A DNA stretch of 64,000 bases, from the NCBI GenBank assembly GCA_037127915.1, contig JBAXXL010000012.1, positions 1 to 64,000 on the forward strand. Direction: 5' to 3'. The DNA is from JBAXXL01 sp037127915 (GTDB lineage: Bacteria; Bacteroidota; Ignavibacteria; Kapaibacteriales; UBA2268). A program made the translations under genes and the position numbers. The notes under the pieces were generated by a model. It had not been told where the DNA came from, did not search any database, and saw only the letters and a program-made list of their open reading frames with translations. Below, piece by piece: positions 38,573 through 45,786 of the stretch. Numbering within the stretch: the stretch's first letter is position 1; every line of letters begins with the position of its first letter.

Positions 38573-39682
38573 ATGGCAAAAGTAAATCCTGATTTTGTAA
38601 AAGATATAAAGAAATTTGGAGCGGACGAGTTCAGCGCTTGCTACAATTGTGGCAATTGTACCGCAATTTGTTCGCTTACAGATAAAAACAATGCATTCCC
38701 GAGAAAACTGATTCGCTATACCGTACTCGGATTGGAAAGCGAGATTAAATCGTCGGTTGACCCTTGGTTATGCTATTATTGCGGAGAATGTTCTACATCG
38801 TGCCCCCGTCAAGCAGACCCGGGCAATTTAATGATGTCATTAAGACGTTATTTGATTTCAAAATACGATTGGACCGGTTTAGCCGGAGTATTATATAAAA
38901 ACTTAACTGCTTATATAATAGCATTTCTTGTCGTTATTGGCGGTGTGGTTGGTTTATATGTTGGTGATGTTTTTAATCAAGAACAAATGATGCATTATGG
39001 TCATTATTTTGAGATGTTCGCCATAGTAGGTGTGTTTGCGCTTATTTTACTACCTAACCTAATCCGTATGTGGTATTTAATCGTTTGGAAAAACACAAAG
39101 AAATTCGTTCTTAAGACCCATATTGACAATATCAAAGAGCTATTCATTCATATGTTTACTCAAAAACGTAGTTTATCCTGCGATTCGGAAGAGAATAAAA
39201 AAGATGAGAAACTTTGGTGGTTTGAACATTTTATGCTGGTAATCGGCTATTTAGGCTTACTGTTTACAACAGTAGTATTGAATTGGTTCGGACCAAAAAG
39301 CCTCATAGAAGGTGGAAATAGTGCCGGAAGCCTTTTTGTTATCATTATTGGATATGTTTTCAGCGCAATTGTATTTGTAGTCACATTCGATTTTGTAAAA
39401 CGAAGAATTCAAAAGAAAAGCGAAAAAACCACAAAATCCCATCCATCGGATTGGTTCTTTGTAATTTGGCTGTTATTAATGAGCGTCAGCGCATTCGCTG
39501 TTCGCTTGCTGATTGACTTCAATGTTTTGGAAAATAATTTTTGGGTTTTCTTATTCCATTTAATTATCCTAGTTCAATGGGCATTGATAATTGTACCTTT
39601 TGGAAAGTGGACTCATTTCTTATACCGTTCGTTTGCAATGTATTTTTCAAGCATAATAAACACAGTTGAAAAGAAAAAATAA
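38573..39682 (+). CDS. QmoC-like membrane subunit (HdrC ferredoxin + HdrE/NarI-like cytochrome b)
   Basis: 369 residues. The N-terminal HdrC part has two [4Fe-4S] motifs (CYNCGNCTAICSLT and CYYCGECSTSCPRQAD). About six membrane helices follow (about 103-345). His residues in HYGHYFEMF, WWFEHFML, FLFHLIIL and WTHFLYR could ligate b-type haem and bind quinone. In sulfate reducers QmoC links the menaquinone pool to the soluble Hdr-like subunits QmoA and QmoB. Here aprAB and sat are absent, so the partner is unknown; DsrE/TusA-bound sulfur is one candidate. Confidence 0.85.
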   Translation: MAKVNPDFVKDIKKFGADEFSACYNCGNCTAICSLTDKNNAFPRKLIRYTVLGLESEIKSSVDPWLCYYCGECSTSCPRQADPGNLMMSLRRYLISKYDWTGLAGVLYKNLTAYIIAFLVVIGGVVGLYVGDVFNQEQMMHYGHYFEMFAIVGVFALILLPNLIRMWYLIVWKNTKKFVLKTHIDNIKELFIHMFTQKRSLSCDSEENKKDEKLWWFEHFMLVIGYLGLLFTTVVLNWFGPKSLIEGGNSAGSLFVIIIGYVFSAIVFVVTFDFVKRRIQKKSEKTTKSHPSDWFFVIWLLLMSVSAFAVRLLIDFNVLENNFWVFLFHLIILVQWALIIVPFGKWTHFLYRSFAMYFSSIINTVEKKK

Positions 39683-39705
39683 TTTAATTTATATAAGGAA
39701 AAATA

Positions 39706-40161
39706 ATGAAAGACTTTAGTAATATAGACGAAATATTAGATTTTGCGATAAATAACGAACAGCAAGCTGTTGACTTTTATCGTGAATTAGCTTTAAAAGC
39801 AAGTAATAAAACTATTCGTGTTACTTTCGAACTCTTTGCTTTGGAAGAAGTTGGTCACAAGGAAAAATTAATCAAAATTAAAAGCGAGAATAGTTATACA
39901 ATCAGCAAAGAAACTGTCTTAGACCTTAAACTTGCTGATTATATTGATAATGTCAAACCATCTGCAGCTATGACATATCAGGACGCATTGATTATTGCTA
40001 TGAAACGTGAAAAATCCGCTTTCAAACTTTATACTAATTTAGCTTCAAAAACTAGTAATATGGTACTACAGAGTTTATTTTCTCAATTAGCAATTGAAGA
40101 ATCTAAACATAAACTGATGTTTGAATTAGAATATGACGAAGTGATATTAAAAGAAAACTAA
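39706..40161 (+). CDS. Rubrerythrin-type ferritin-like diiron protein
   Basis: 151 residues in a four-helix bundle with two ExxH motifs (LEEVGHKEKL and EESKHKLMF) and partner Glu in NNEQQAVDFY and KREKSAFKLY. The C-terminal rubredoxin domain of classic rubrerythrin is absent. It probably reduces peroxide using electrons from a separate carrier. It follows the Hdr operon by 23 bases with an AAGGA site and precedes a terminator, so it may protect the oxygen-sensitive Fe-S complex. Confidence 0.85.
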   Translation: MKDFSNIDEILDFAINNEQQAVDFYRELALKASNKTIRVTFELFALEEVGHKEKLIKIKSENSYTISKETVLDLKLADYIDNVKPSAAMTYQDALIIAMKREKSAFKLYTNLASKTSNMVLQSLFSQLAIEESKHKLMFELEYDEVILKEN

Positions 40162-40183
40162 TTACTTTAATTTCTTTACTTAT

Positions 40184-40226
40184 ACGGCTTTCTTTACATT
40201 ATAGTATAAAGATAGCCGTTTTTTTT
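40184..40226 (+). terminator. Terminator of the Hdr/rubrerythrin operon
   Basis: ACGGCT (40184) pairs with AGCCGT (40214-40219), with a further CTTTA/TAAAG pairing inside, followed by a run of T. It marks the end of the operon that begins near 33133. Confidence 0.75.
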
Positions 40227-40277
40227 ATACAGCGGATTTGGTTATTTTCAATTTATTATAAAATAATCGCGTTTATA

Positions 40278-40332
40278 TTTGGCTTATGCCAATAATTTTC
40301 GTAATTTTGATTATTGGCTTATGCCAATAATC
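40278..40332 (+). promoter_or_regulatory. Promoter bracketed by two palindromic operators
   Basis: TTTG (40278-40281), a 20-base spacer and TAATTTTG (40302-40309) form a Bacteroidota-type promoter. The palindrome TTGGCTTATGCCAA at 40279-40292 overlaps the -33 element. An extended copy with perfect 10-bp arms, GATTATTGGC/GCCAATAATC around TTAT (40309-40332), covers the end of the -7 element and the start region. The centres are 35 bp apart. The layout suggests a repressor that blocks the thioesterase-DUF134 operon. Confidence 0.7.
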
Positions 40333-40357
40333 ATTTTTCATATTGATTTTAGAAATA

Positions 40358-40828
40358 ATGAACGACAGAATTTATAACAAAGCAATAGATAATTTAAATA
40401 CACCTGAGCGAAGAGTTCATAATGGATTTGAATATGCTGTAAATATTAGAGTTGGATATAATCAAACTGATAAAATGGGATATGCACATCATTCACAATA
40501 CCTTGTATATTATGAATATGCAAGATTGGAATATCTCAGAGAATTAGGAATAAGCTATAAAGAAATCGAAGATAATGGAATAATGATGCCTGTTATATCA
40601 GCAAAATTAGATTTTATTCAACCAGCCTATTATGATGATGTTCTTACTATAAGCACTAATCTAAAAATCGATGGTGCTAAACTGATTTTTATGAGTGAAA
40701 TAAAAAACAAACAAAACGAACTGGTTAATACTGGTGAAATCAAAGTTGTTTTTATAGATTCCGTTACAAGAAAACCAGTTAAACCAATAAAAAGTTTAGT
40801 AGATAAAATAAATAATAAGAAGAAGTAA
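40358..40828 (+). CDS. YbgC/4HBT-family acyl-CoA thioesterase
   Basis: 156 residues with a hot-dog fold signature: TDKMGYAHHSQYLVYYEYAR (catalytic Asp and following helix), then MPVISAKLDFIQPAYYDD. These enzymes hydrolyse acyl-CoA thioesters in the cytoplasm. I start at the ATG at 40358; the in-frame TTG at 40343 would lie very close to the promoter. It is the first gene behind the palindrome-flanked promoter and is separated from the DUF134 gene by 7 bases. Confidence 0.85.
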   Translation: MNDRIYNKAIDNLNTPERRVHNGFEYAVNIRVGYNQTDKMGYAHHSQYLVYYEYARLEYLRELGISYKEIEDNGIMMPVISAKLDFIQPAYYDDVLTISTNLKIDGAKLIFMSEIKNKQNELVNTGEIKVVFIDSVTRKPVKPIKSLVDKINNKKK

Positions 40829-40835
40829 ATAGAAT

Positions 40836-41318
40836 ATGCCAAGACCACATAAATGTAGAAAAATATGCTCTAATCCAGATGTTGTTTATTTTAAACCGGC
40901 AGGTATGAGAATGCACGATTTGGAAGAAGTAGTAATCACTTTAGACGAATTTGAAGCTATCCGACTTGCAGATTACGAGGGACTTTATCAAGAAAAAGCC
41001 GCAGAACAAATGAATGTTTCACGCCAAACTTTCGGTAATATTATCAATTCCGCACATAAAAAAATAGCGGATTTTATAATAAATGCAAAAGCATTACAGA
41101 TTTCAGGTGGAATGATAGAAATCTCACCAGAGATGGAAAGATTTTTTTCATGTAGGAACTGCGAACATAAGTTTGAGGCCCCCTTCGGAACAGAAAAACC
41201 AAAGAATTGTCCAAGTTGTGAAAGTTCCGATATACACCGTGATGGTGATAATCATGGGAATGGTCATAGGTGCCAAGGTCGTCATAATAGGGATACTAAT
41301 AACGTTAGCGAAGATTGA
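40836..41318 (+). CDS. DUF134 helix-turn-helix protein with zinc-ribbon tail
   Basis: 160 residues. MPRPHKCRKICSNP and FKPAGMRM are characteristic of the DUF134 family. A sigma-like helix-turn-helix follows (about 45-85, QEKAAEQMNVSRQTFGNIIN), then a C-terminal zinc ribbon (CRNCEHKF ... CPSCESSD) and a His-rich tail. The DNA-binding fold and position make it a plausible regulator of its own operon and reader of the palindromes at 40279/40309 (inferred). DUF134 genes commonly neighbour DUF5320 and NifX-like genes, as here. Confidence 0.85.
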   Translation: MPRPHKCRKICSNPDVVYFKPAGMRMHDLEEVVITLDEFEAIRLADYEGLYQEKAAEQMNVSRQTFGNIINSAHKKIADFIINAKALQISGGMIEISPEMERFFSCRNCEHKFEAPFGTEKPKNCPSCESSDIHRDGDNHGNGHRCQGRHNRDTNNVSED

Positions 41319-41336
41319 CAATTACCGGAGGATATT

Positions 41337-41519
41337 ATGCCAAGATTAGATAGAACAGGACCGGATGGTAAAGGATCAGGTACCGGTCGAAAATTAGGGA
41401 AATGTAGTAACGCTACGGATGAAGAAAAAATAAAAGAGCTCGGCAAAGGAATGGGCAAAAAAGGCAATTCCGGTGGAGGTCAAGGTAAAGGAAATCGTTT
41501 AAAAAGCGGTTTGAAATAG
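41337..41519 (+). CDS. Small Gly-rich DUF5320-like protein
   Basis: 60 residues beginning MPRLDRTGPDGKGSGTGRKL and ending with a basic Gly-rich tail. The MPRxDxTGPxGxGxxTGR start is typical of DUF5320 proteins found beside DUF134 and NifX-like genes in anaerobes. Their role is unknown; metal or cofactor handling is suspected from context. A strong GGAGG site precedes the ATG. Confidence 0.75.
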   Translation: MPRLDRTGPDGKGSGTGRKLGKCSNATDEEKIKELGKGMGKKGNSGGGQGKGNRLKSGLK

Positions 41520-41568
41520 ATAGATATTTTTTTAAAATAATAAATTTTACTATATAAAAGGTAGAAAA

Positions 41569-42750
41569 ATGAATACTAAAAATTTAGGATTCGACACTAA
41601 GTTAATTCATGCCGGTGAGCATGAAGATCAGTTTGGTAGTGCTACGGTGCCAATTTACCAAACTTCGACGTTTAAATTTAAAAATGCTCAGGAGGGAGCA
41701 GATTGTTTTTCAGGTGCAAGTGACGGATATATCTATACCCGAATAGCAAATCCAACAATACGTGCCTTAGAAAAAAACATAGCTGAACTTGAAAATGGAT
41801 TTGATGGAATAGCAACAAGTTCTGGTATGGCAGCGGTAACGAGTATTTACATTGCATTACTTGGTGCAGGTAGCCATATAGTAAGTACTGCATCGGTTTA
41901 CGGTCCAGCTCGTGGTGTTTTGGAGCAAGATTTTTCCAGATTTGGCGTAGAAGCATCTTTTGTAAATACATCAGATTTAGATGCCATTGTTGCGGCAATT
42001 CGCCCAAATACTAAAGTTTTATATGTTGAAACACCATCAAATCCTACAATGGAATTGACGGATATAAAGGCTTGTGCTGAAATAGCAAAGAAGCACAATT
42101 TAGTTTTAGTTGTCGATAATACATTTTCAACGCCATACCTTCAAAAACCACTCGATTTGGGTGCTGATGTTGTGTTTCATTCCGTAACAAAGTTTATCAA
42201 TGGTCACGCTGATATAGTTGGCGGAATAGTTATTACAAAAGAAAAAGAATTGTATAAAAGAATTCGACATGCAATGGTATATATGGGTTGCAATATGGAT
42301 CCGCACCAAGCATATTTGGTATTGCGTGGTGTAAAAACTCTATCATTACGAGTTGAACGTAATCAAGAAAATGCTGGAAAGGTTGCTCAATTCCTTGAAG
42401 AACATCAAAAAGTGGCATGGATAAAATACCCGGGTTTAAAATCTCATCCTCAATATGAATTAGCGAAAAGTCAAATGAGCGGTTTTGGATCAATGATAAG
42501 TTTTGGCGTTAAAGGCGGCTTAGAAGCAGGAAGACAACTAATGGATAATGTTCATCTTGCTACATTGGCCGTATCTTTGGGCGGTGTTGAAACCTTAATC
42601 CAACATCCTGCCTCGATGACACACGCAGGAATGAGCAAGGAAGACAAATTAAATGCCGGCATCACAGATGATTTAGTACGCTTTTCAGTAGGCGTTGAAA
42701 ACATTGAAGATATTATTGCTGATTTACAACAAGCTTTAGAAAAAGTATAA
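41569..42750 (+). CDS. Methionine gamma-lyase-like PLP enzyme (Cys/Met metabolism)
   Basis: 393 residues of the trans-sulfuration family: YTRIANPTIRALE (phosphate-binding Tyr/Arg), SSGMAAV, VDNTFSTPYLQ, SVTKFINGHADIVGG (PLP-binding Lys), and HPASMTHAGM near the end as in methionine gamma-lyases. The active-site Tyr of VYG is kept, but the residue corresponding to Cys116 of Pseudomonas methionine gamma-lyase is Pro (SVYGPARG). Cystathionine or O-acetylhomoserine chemistry is therefore also possible. It releases or incorporates reduced sulfur. An AAAAGG site precedes the start. It lies within the DUF134/NifX cluster. Confidence 0.85.
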   Translation: MNTKNLGFDTKLIHAGEHEDQFGSATVPIYQTSTFKFKNAQEGADCFSGASDGYIYTRIANPTIRALEKNIAELENGFDGIATSSGMAAVTSIYIALLGAGSHIVSTASVYGPARGVLEQDFSRFGVEASFVNTSDLDAIVAAIRPNTKVLYVETPSNPTMELTDIKACAEIAKKHNLVLVVDNTFSTPYLQKPLDLGADVVFHSVTKFINGHADIVGGIVITKEKELYKRIRHAMVYMGCNMDPHQAYLVLRGVKTLSLRVERNQENAGKVAQFLEEHQKVAWIKYPGLKSHPQYELAKSQMSGFGSMISFGVKGGLEAGRQLMDNVHLATLAVSLGGVETLIQHPASMTHAGMSKEDKLNAGITDDLVRFSVGVENIEDIIADLQQALEKV

Positions 42751-42799
42751 TAATCTTAACGAAATGTTAATGATAAAATTTAAACAAAAGGAAATTATT

Positions 42800-43168
42800 A
42801 TGAAAATATGTATCCCTATAGAGGAACAAAAAGGTCTTGAATCAATAACTTACGGTCACTTCGGCAGTGCACCATATTTTTTAATATATGATAATATTGC
42901 CGAGACATACGAAATATTAAACAATGCCCACGCTGAACACGAGCATGGACAATGTAATCCAATTACTCCACTTAAAGAAAAAAATGTTAACGTTGTTGTT
43001 GTTGCAGGTATGGGGGTAAGAGCTTTGATGAATTTGCAAGCTATGGATATTCAAGTTTATAAAATTGCTGAAAGTACTAGCGTTAAACAAATAATATCTA
43101 ATGTCGATTTTTCGAAAATGGAAATGCTAACAACGGAGAATAGTTGCAACCATCACAATTGTCATTAA
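42800..43168 (+). CDS. NifX/NifB-type dinitrogenase cofactor-binding domain protein
   Basis: 122 residues. It begins MKICIPIEE, has GHFGSAPYFLIYD and VVVVAGMGVRALMNL, and ends with a Cys/His tail (NSCNHHNCH). Stand-alone NifX-like (Nitro_FeMo-Co) domains bind iron-sulfur or molybdenum precursors and are frequent in anaerobes without nitrogenase. No nif structural gene is present here. The start is the ATG at 42800, with AAAAGGA at 42786-42792; an earlier in-frame ATG at 42764 adds 12 unlikely residues. Confidence 0.85.
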   Translation: MKICIPIEEQKGLESITYGHFGSAPYFLIYDNIAETYEILNNAHAEHEHGQCNPITPLKEKNVNVVVVAGMGVRALMNLQAMDIQVYKIAESTSVKQIISNVDFSKMEMLTTENSCNHHNCH

Positions 43169-43226
43169 ATCTTAGCTTATATCGTAGAAAAAGTATAAAC
43201 TAATTTTATTAGTTTTAGCAACAGAA

Positions 43227-43291
43227 AACGGCTTTATTCGTATATTACATTTTAATTAATTTTAATTTGTTGTTATATGAAGAAAGCCGTT
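43227..43291 (+). promoter_or_regulatory. Inverted repeat spanning the metallo-beta-lactamase start codon
   Basis: AACGGCTTT (43227-43235) is complementary to AAAGCCGTT (43283-43291), which lies in codons 3-5 of the downstream gene and is followed by a T-run. If it forms in RNA it could act as a terminator/attenuator or mask the start; the loop is long (47 bases), so this is tentative. Confidence 0.3.
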
Positions 43292-44020
43292 TTTTCTGTT
43301 ATTATTCTTATTAGTTTCATTGTTGGAGCATCGTCACTTTCTTCAATGGAGCATATTCCGCTATATATAAGGCAATTAACCGATAGCTCTTATGTATTCG
43401 TAACATTTGGCATGGTAAATGGAGAGCCATATCCATCGAACGGTATGTATTTTATCACAGATAAAGGTATTGTAATGTTGGATACCCCTTGGGATACTAA
43501 TCAAGTAAAACCGCTATTAGACAGTATCCAAGCGAAGCATAATCAAAAGGTAAAACTCTGCATATCGAACCACTCACACGACGACAGAACAGCAGGATTG
43601 GAAATTTTAAAACGTAATGGAGTACGGACATATACTTCTTTTATGACAGATAGTTTATGCAAACTCAATGGAGAAAAACGAGCTGAGTTCCATTTTCTTA
43701 ACGATACAACATTTACATTAGGTAATATGAAATTTGAAACCTTTTATCCGGGTGCCGGACATTCTAAGGATAATCTGGTTATTTGGATACCCGATTTGAA
43801 AATGTTATACGGCGGGTGTTTAATAAAAACCAAATTAGCATACAATCTGGGTAACACAACAGGAGCAGATATAGATAGCTGGATAAAAGTTATGAATTTA
43901 CTAATGAGTAAATATTCCGATGCAGAATATGTCATCCCAGGGCATTCAAAATATGGAAACTACTCTATACTTCAGCATACACTCGATCTCCTTAACGAAT
44001 ATAAAAATTCTAAAAAATAG
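43277..44020 (+). CDS. Subclass B1 metallo-beta-lactamase
   Basis: 247 residues with an N-terminal signal peptide (1-20). All B1 zinc ligands are present: HSHDD (His99, His101, Asp103), GHSKDN (His162), GGCLIK (Cys181) and PGHSKYG (His223). The substrate-anchoring Lys184 and the LGN Asn191 loop are also kept. The HSHDDRxG form resembles BlaB-type enzymes of Flavobacteriia. It would act in the periplasm and hydrolyse beta-lactams including carbapenems, by family knowledge; activity here is not shown. No integron or insertion sequence flanks it, so it looks like a resident gene. Confidence 0.88.
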   Translation: MKKAVFSVIILISFIVGASSLSSMEHIPLYIRQLTDSSYVFVTFGMVNGEPYPSNGMYFITDKGIVMLDTPWDTNQVKPLLDSIQAKHNQKVKLCISNHSHDDRTAGLEILKRNGVRTYTSFMTDSLCKLNGEKRAEFHFLNDTTFTLGNMKFETFYPGAGHSKDNLVIWIPDLKMLYGGCLIKTKLAYNLGNTTGADIDSWIKVMNLLMSKYSDAEYVIPGHSKYGNYSILQHTLDLLNEYKNSKK

Positions 44021-44032
44021 AGGAATTAAAAA

Positions 44033-44767
44033 ATGCAATTAAATAAAAGACAAAAGATTCGAAAAACACTTATATATATATCGTTTTTCCTTTTTCCAAT
44101 TACTATTTTCTATTTATCACCGGCTTTACCATTTGTTGGTTTATTTAAAGGCATTATTAACGGAAGTTTAATCGTTTTTGGCTTGCTGTTTTTATTCTCA
44201 CTTTTTTTTGGCAGAGCGTATTGCAGTTGGGTTTGCCCGGGTGCTGGCGCCAGCGAGATATGCTCGAGTATTTTACCTAAAAAAACCGCAAAAGCGCATT
44301 GGCTAAAATGGTTTGTTTGGATACCGTGGGTTTCTTTATTTATCGTTTTACTAATACTTTTTGGTAACTATAAGTCAGTTGACTTTTTTATGGCTATTCC
44401 TAAAGGTATTTCGATTCTAAATCCCGAAGCTGTTGTAATCTATTATATAATTTTATCAATAATGGTAATTCTCTCATATACAGCAGATAACAGGGGCTTT
44501 TGTCATTACGTTTGTTGGATGTCGCCTTTTATGATTATCGGCAATAAAATTAGATACATAATCAAAAACCCATCTTTGCATTTAGAAGCCGAATCAGAAA
44601 AATGCGTCTCATGCCATCAATGCAATAAAGCCTGTCAAATGAGTATTGATGTCAATAAAATGGTTAAGGATAGCAACTTCAACAATTCTGATTGCATACT
44701 TTGTGGGCTTTGTATAGATAATTGCTCGGAACATATAATTAAGTATTCATTTAAAAGAACTAAATAA
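44033..44767 (+). CDS. NapH/CcoG-like membrane ferredoxin protein
   Basis: 244 residues with about four membrane helices. Motifs are CSWVCPGAGASEIC in a loop and two C-terminal Cys clusters, CVSCHQCNKACQ and CILCGLCIDNC, that would hold [4Fe-4S] centres. This resembles the 4Fe-4S polyferredoxins NapH, NosR or CcoG, which pass electrons across or along the membrane. No partner enzyme is nearby. GAGG lies 10 bases before the ATG. It follows the beta-lactamase by 12 bases. Confidence 0.8.
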   Translation: MQLNKRQKIRKTLIYISFFLFPITIFYLSPALPFVGLFKGIINGSLIVFGLLFLFSLFFGRAYCSWVCPGAGASEICSSILPKKTAKAHWLKWFVWIPWVSLFIVLLILFGNYKSVDFFMAIPKGISILNPEAVVIYYIILSIMVILSYTADNRGFCHYVCWMSPFMIIGNKIRYIIKNPSLHLEAESEKCVSCHQCNKACQMSIDVNKMVKDSNFNNSDCILCGLCIDNCSEHIIKYSFKRTK

Positions 44768-44798
44768 AATGGTTTTATAAATAATTATGGAGTTTAAT

Positions 44799-45488
44799 AT
44801 GAAGTATAATTTTACTAAATTCTTACTTTTCTTATTATTAACCGGTTGCGCAGTTTCGAACCAAAGTGCAGACCGTGCACAAAGTTGTAAACTGGTTTAT
44901 TCCGTTAATGCTGGATTGAACAATGGCGGTATAATCGAAAACACCGATTTCTCTACTGCCACTACTATTCCTGTTGATGCGGTTACCGGAGCAACTAAAA
45001 TGGGATTTCACGTTGGTGGACGCGTTGCTATGCCTCTGTGGAATAATGCTATTGAATCGGGTTTGGATGTTATGACTAATAACCAAATATTCAAATATAA
45101 CGATTTAAAAAATGAATTTGTTGGCAATCGCAATATTTGGACTACCCAAATAATGGTTCCATTAACTTGGAATTTCGGATTTTTCAAAAAAAGCGATCCA
45201 TTGGGTATGTTTAAAATCAAATTGGGATGGGTCCTACAATATAATATGTTAAGTGTTAAGGATTCCGATTACCAGCTACCACTTCCTGAATATTTCGTTA
45301 GGAGCTTTTCGAGCGGTCCTACTTTAGGATTTTCTGTTACACCGTTTACTTTTAAAAATGGCAGTAAGTTAGGTGTTTATTTTGACGCTTACCGCGGTTC
45401 CAAAATTTATGACGATTTTTATAACGATGACTTTTTCAAAATGCCGGGATCGAGTTATTTGAAATATGGAATATTATATCAGTTTTAG
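44799..45488 (+). CDS. Outer-membrane barrel with lipobox
   Basis: 229 residues from the ATG at 44799, chosen because GGAG lies 7 bases before it inside an earlier in-frame ATG context (44787). The N-terminus carries a lipobox (LLLTGCAVS), so the mature protein is probably a lipoprotein. The remainder is strand-rich (GLNNGG, YNLxSVK-like repeats) and ends YLKYGILYQF, a barrel-type last strand. Family and function are unknown. Confidence 0.6.
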   Translation: MKYNFTKFLLFLLLTGCAVSNQSADRAQSCKLVYSVNAGLNNGGIIENTDFSTATTIPVDAVTGATKMGFHVGGRVAMPLWNNAIESGLDVMTNNQIFKYNDLKNEFVGNRNIWTTQIMVPLTWNFGFFKKSDPLGMFKIKLGWVLQYNMLSVKDSDYQLPLPEYFVRSFSSGPTLGFSVTPFTFKNGSKLGVYFDAYRGSKIYDDFYNDDFFKMPGSSYLKYGILYQF

Positions 45489-45519
45489 CTGAATTTCAAT
45501 GCTTTCAATTTCAAATTTT

Positions 45520-45560
45520 ACTCATCCGATGACTGCCGTGTCATCGGATGAGTTTTTTTT
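45520..45560 (+). terminator. Strong terminator after the lipoprotein gene
   Basis: Perfect 14-bp stem ACTCATCCGATGAC (45520-45533) with GTCATCGGATGAGT (45540-45553), a 6-base loop and eight T. It shares its core with hairpins at 2859, 55574 and 62426. Confidence 0.9.
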
Positions 45561-45642
45561 ATTTAGATTTTCTCAAAAGAACCGAATTCTACGCAATTCT
45601 TATAATAATAATCGTGGTTTACACTTAGTTTCTTTATACGAG

Positions 45643-45671
45643 TTTTGCTTAGGTTTTTATTAGTATTTTTG
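45643..45671 (+). promoter_or_regulatory. Candidate promoter for the ammonium channel
   Basis: TTTTG (45643-45647) and TATTTTTG (45664-45671) are 16 bases apart, slightly short of the 19-20 consensus. A second TATTTTTG lies at 45716-45723 without an upstream TTG. Either could drive the gene at 45787. The 5' leader would be 60-110 bases. Confidence 0.4.
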
Positions 45672-45786
45672 TGATATTTTTCTTAAATCTCGAGTTTTAT
45701 TCAACTAAAAAATACTATTTTTGCTTTTTATTATTCTGATATTAAGAAATAAATCACATTATTATAAATTTTAAACTTTAAAGCGT

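Noticed and set aside
33133..39682. Naming the operon qmoABC
   Set aside because: Subunit order and motifs are Qmo-like, but the GltD insertion, the winged-helix tail and missing aprAB/sat make the name premature.
41678..42007. 109-residue minus-strand frame
   Set aside because: Lies wholly inside the PLP-enzyme gene with no independent signal.
43277..44020. Metallo-beta-lactamase as a mobile resistance gene
   Set aside because: No integron, transposase or repeat borders it, and base composition matches the neighbours.
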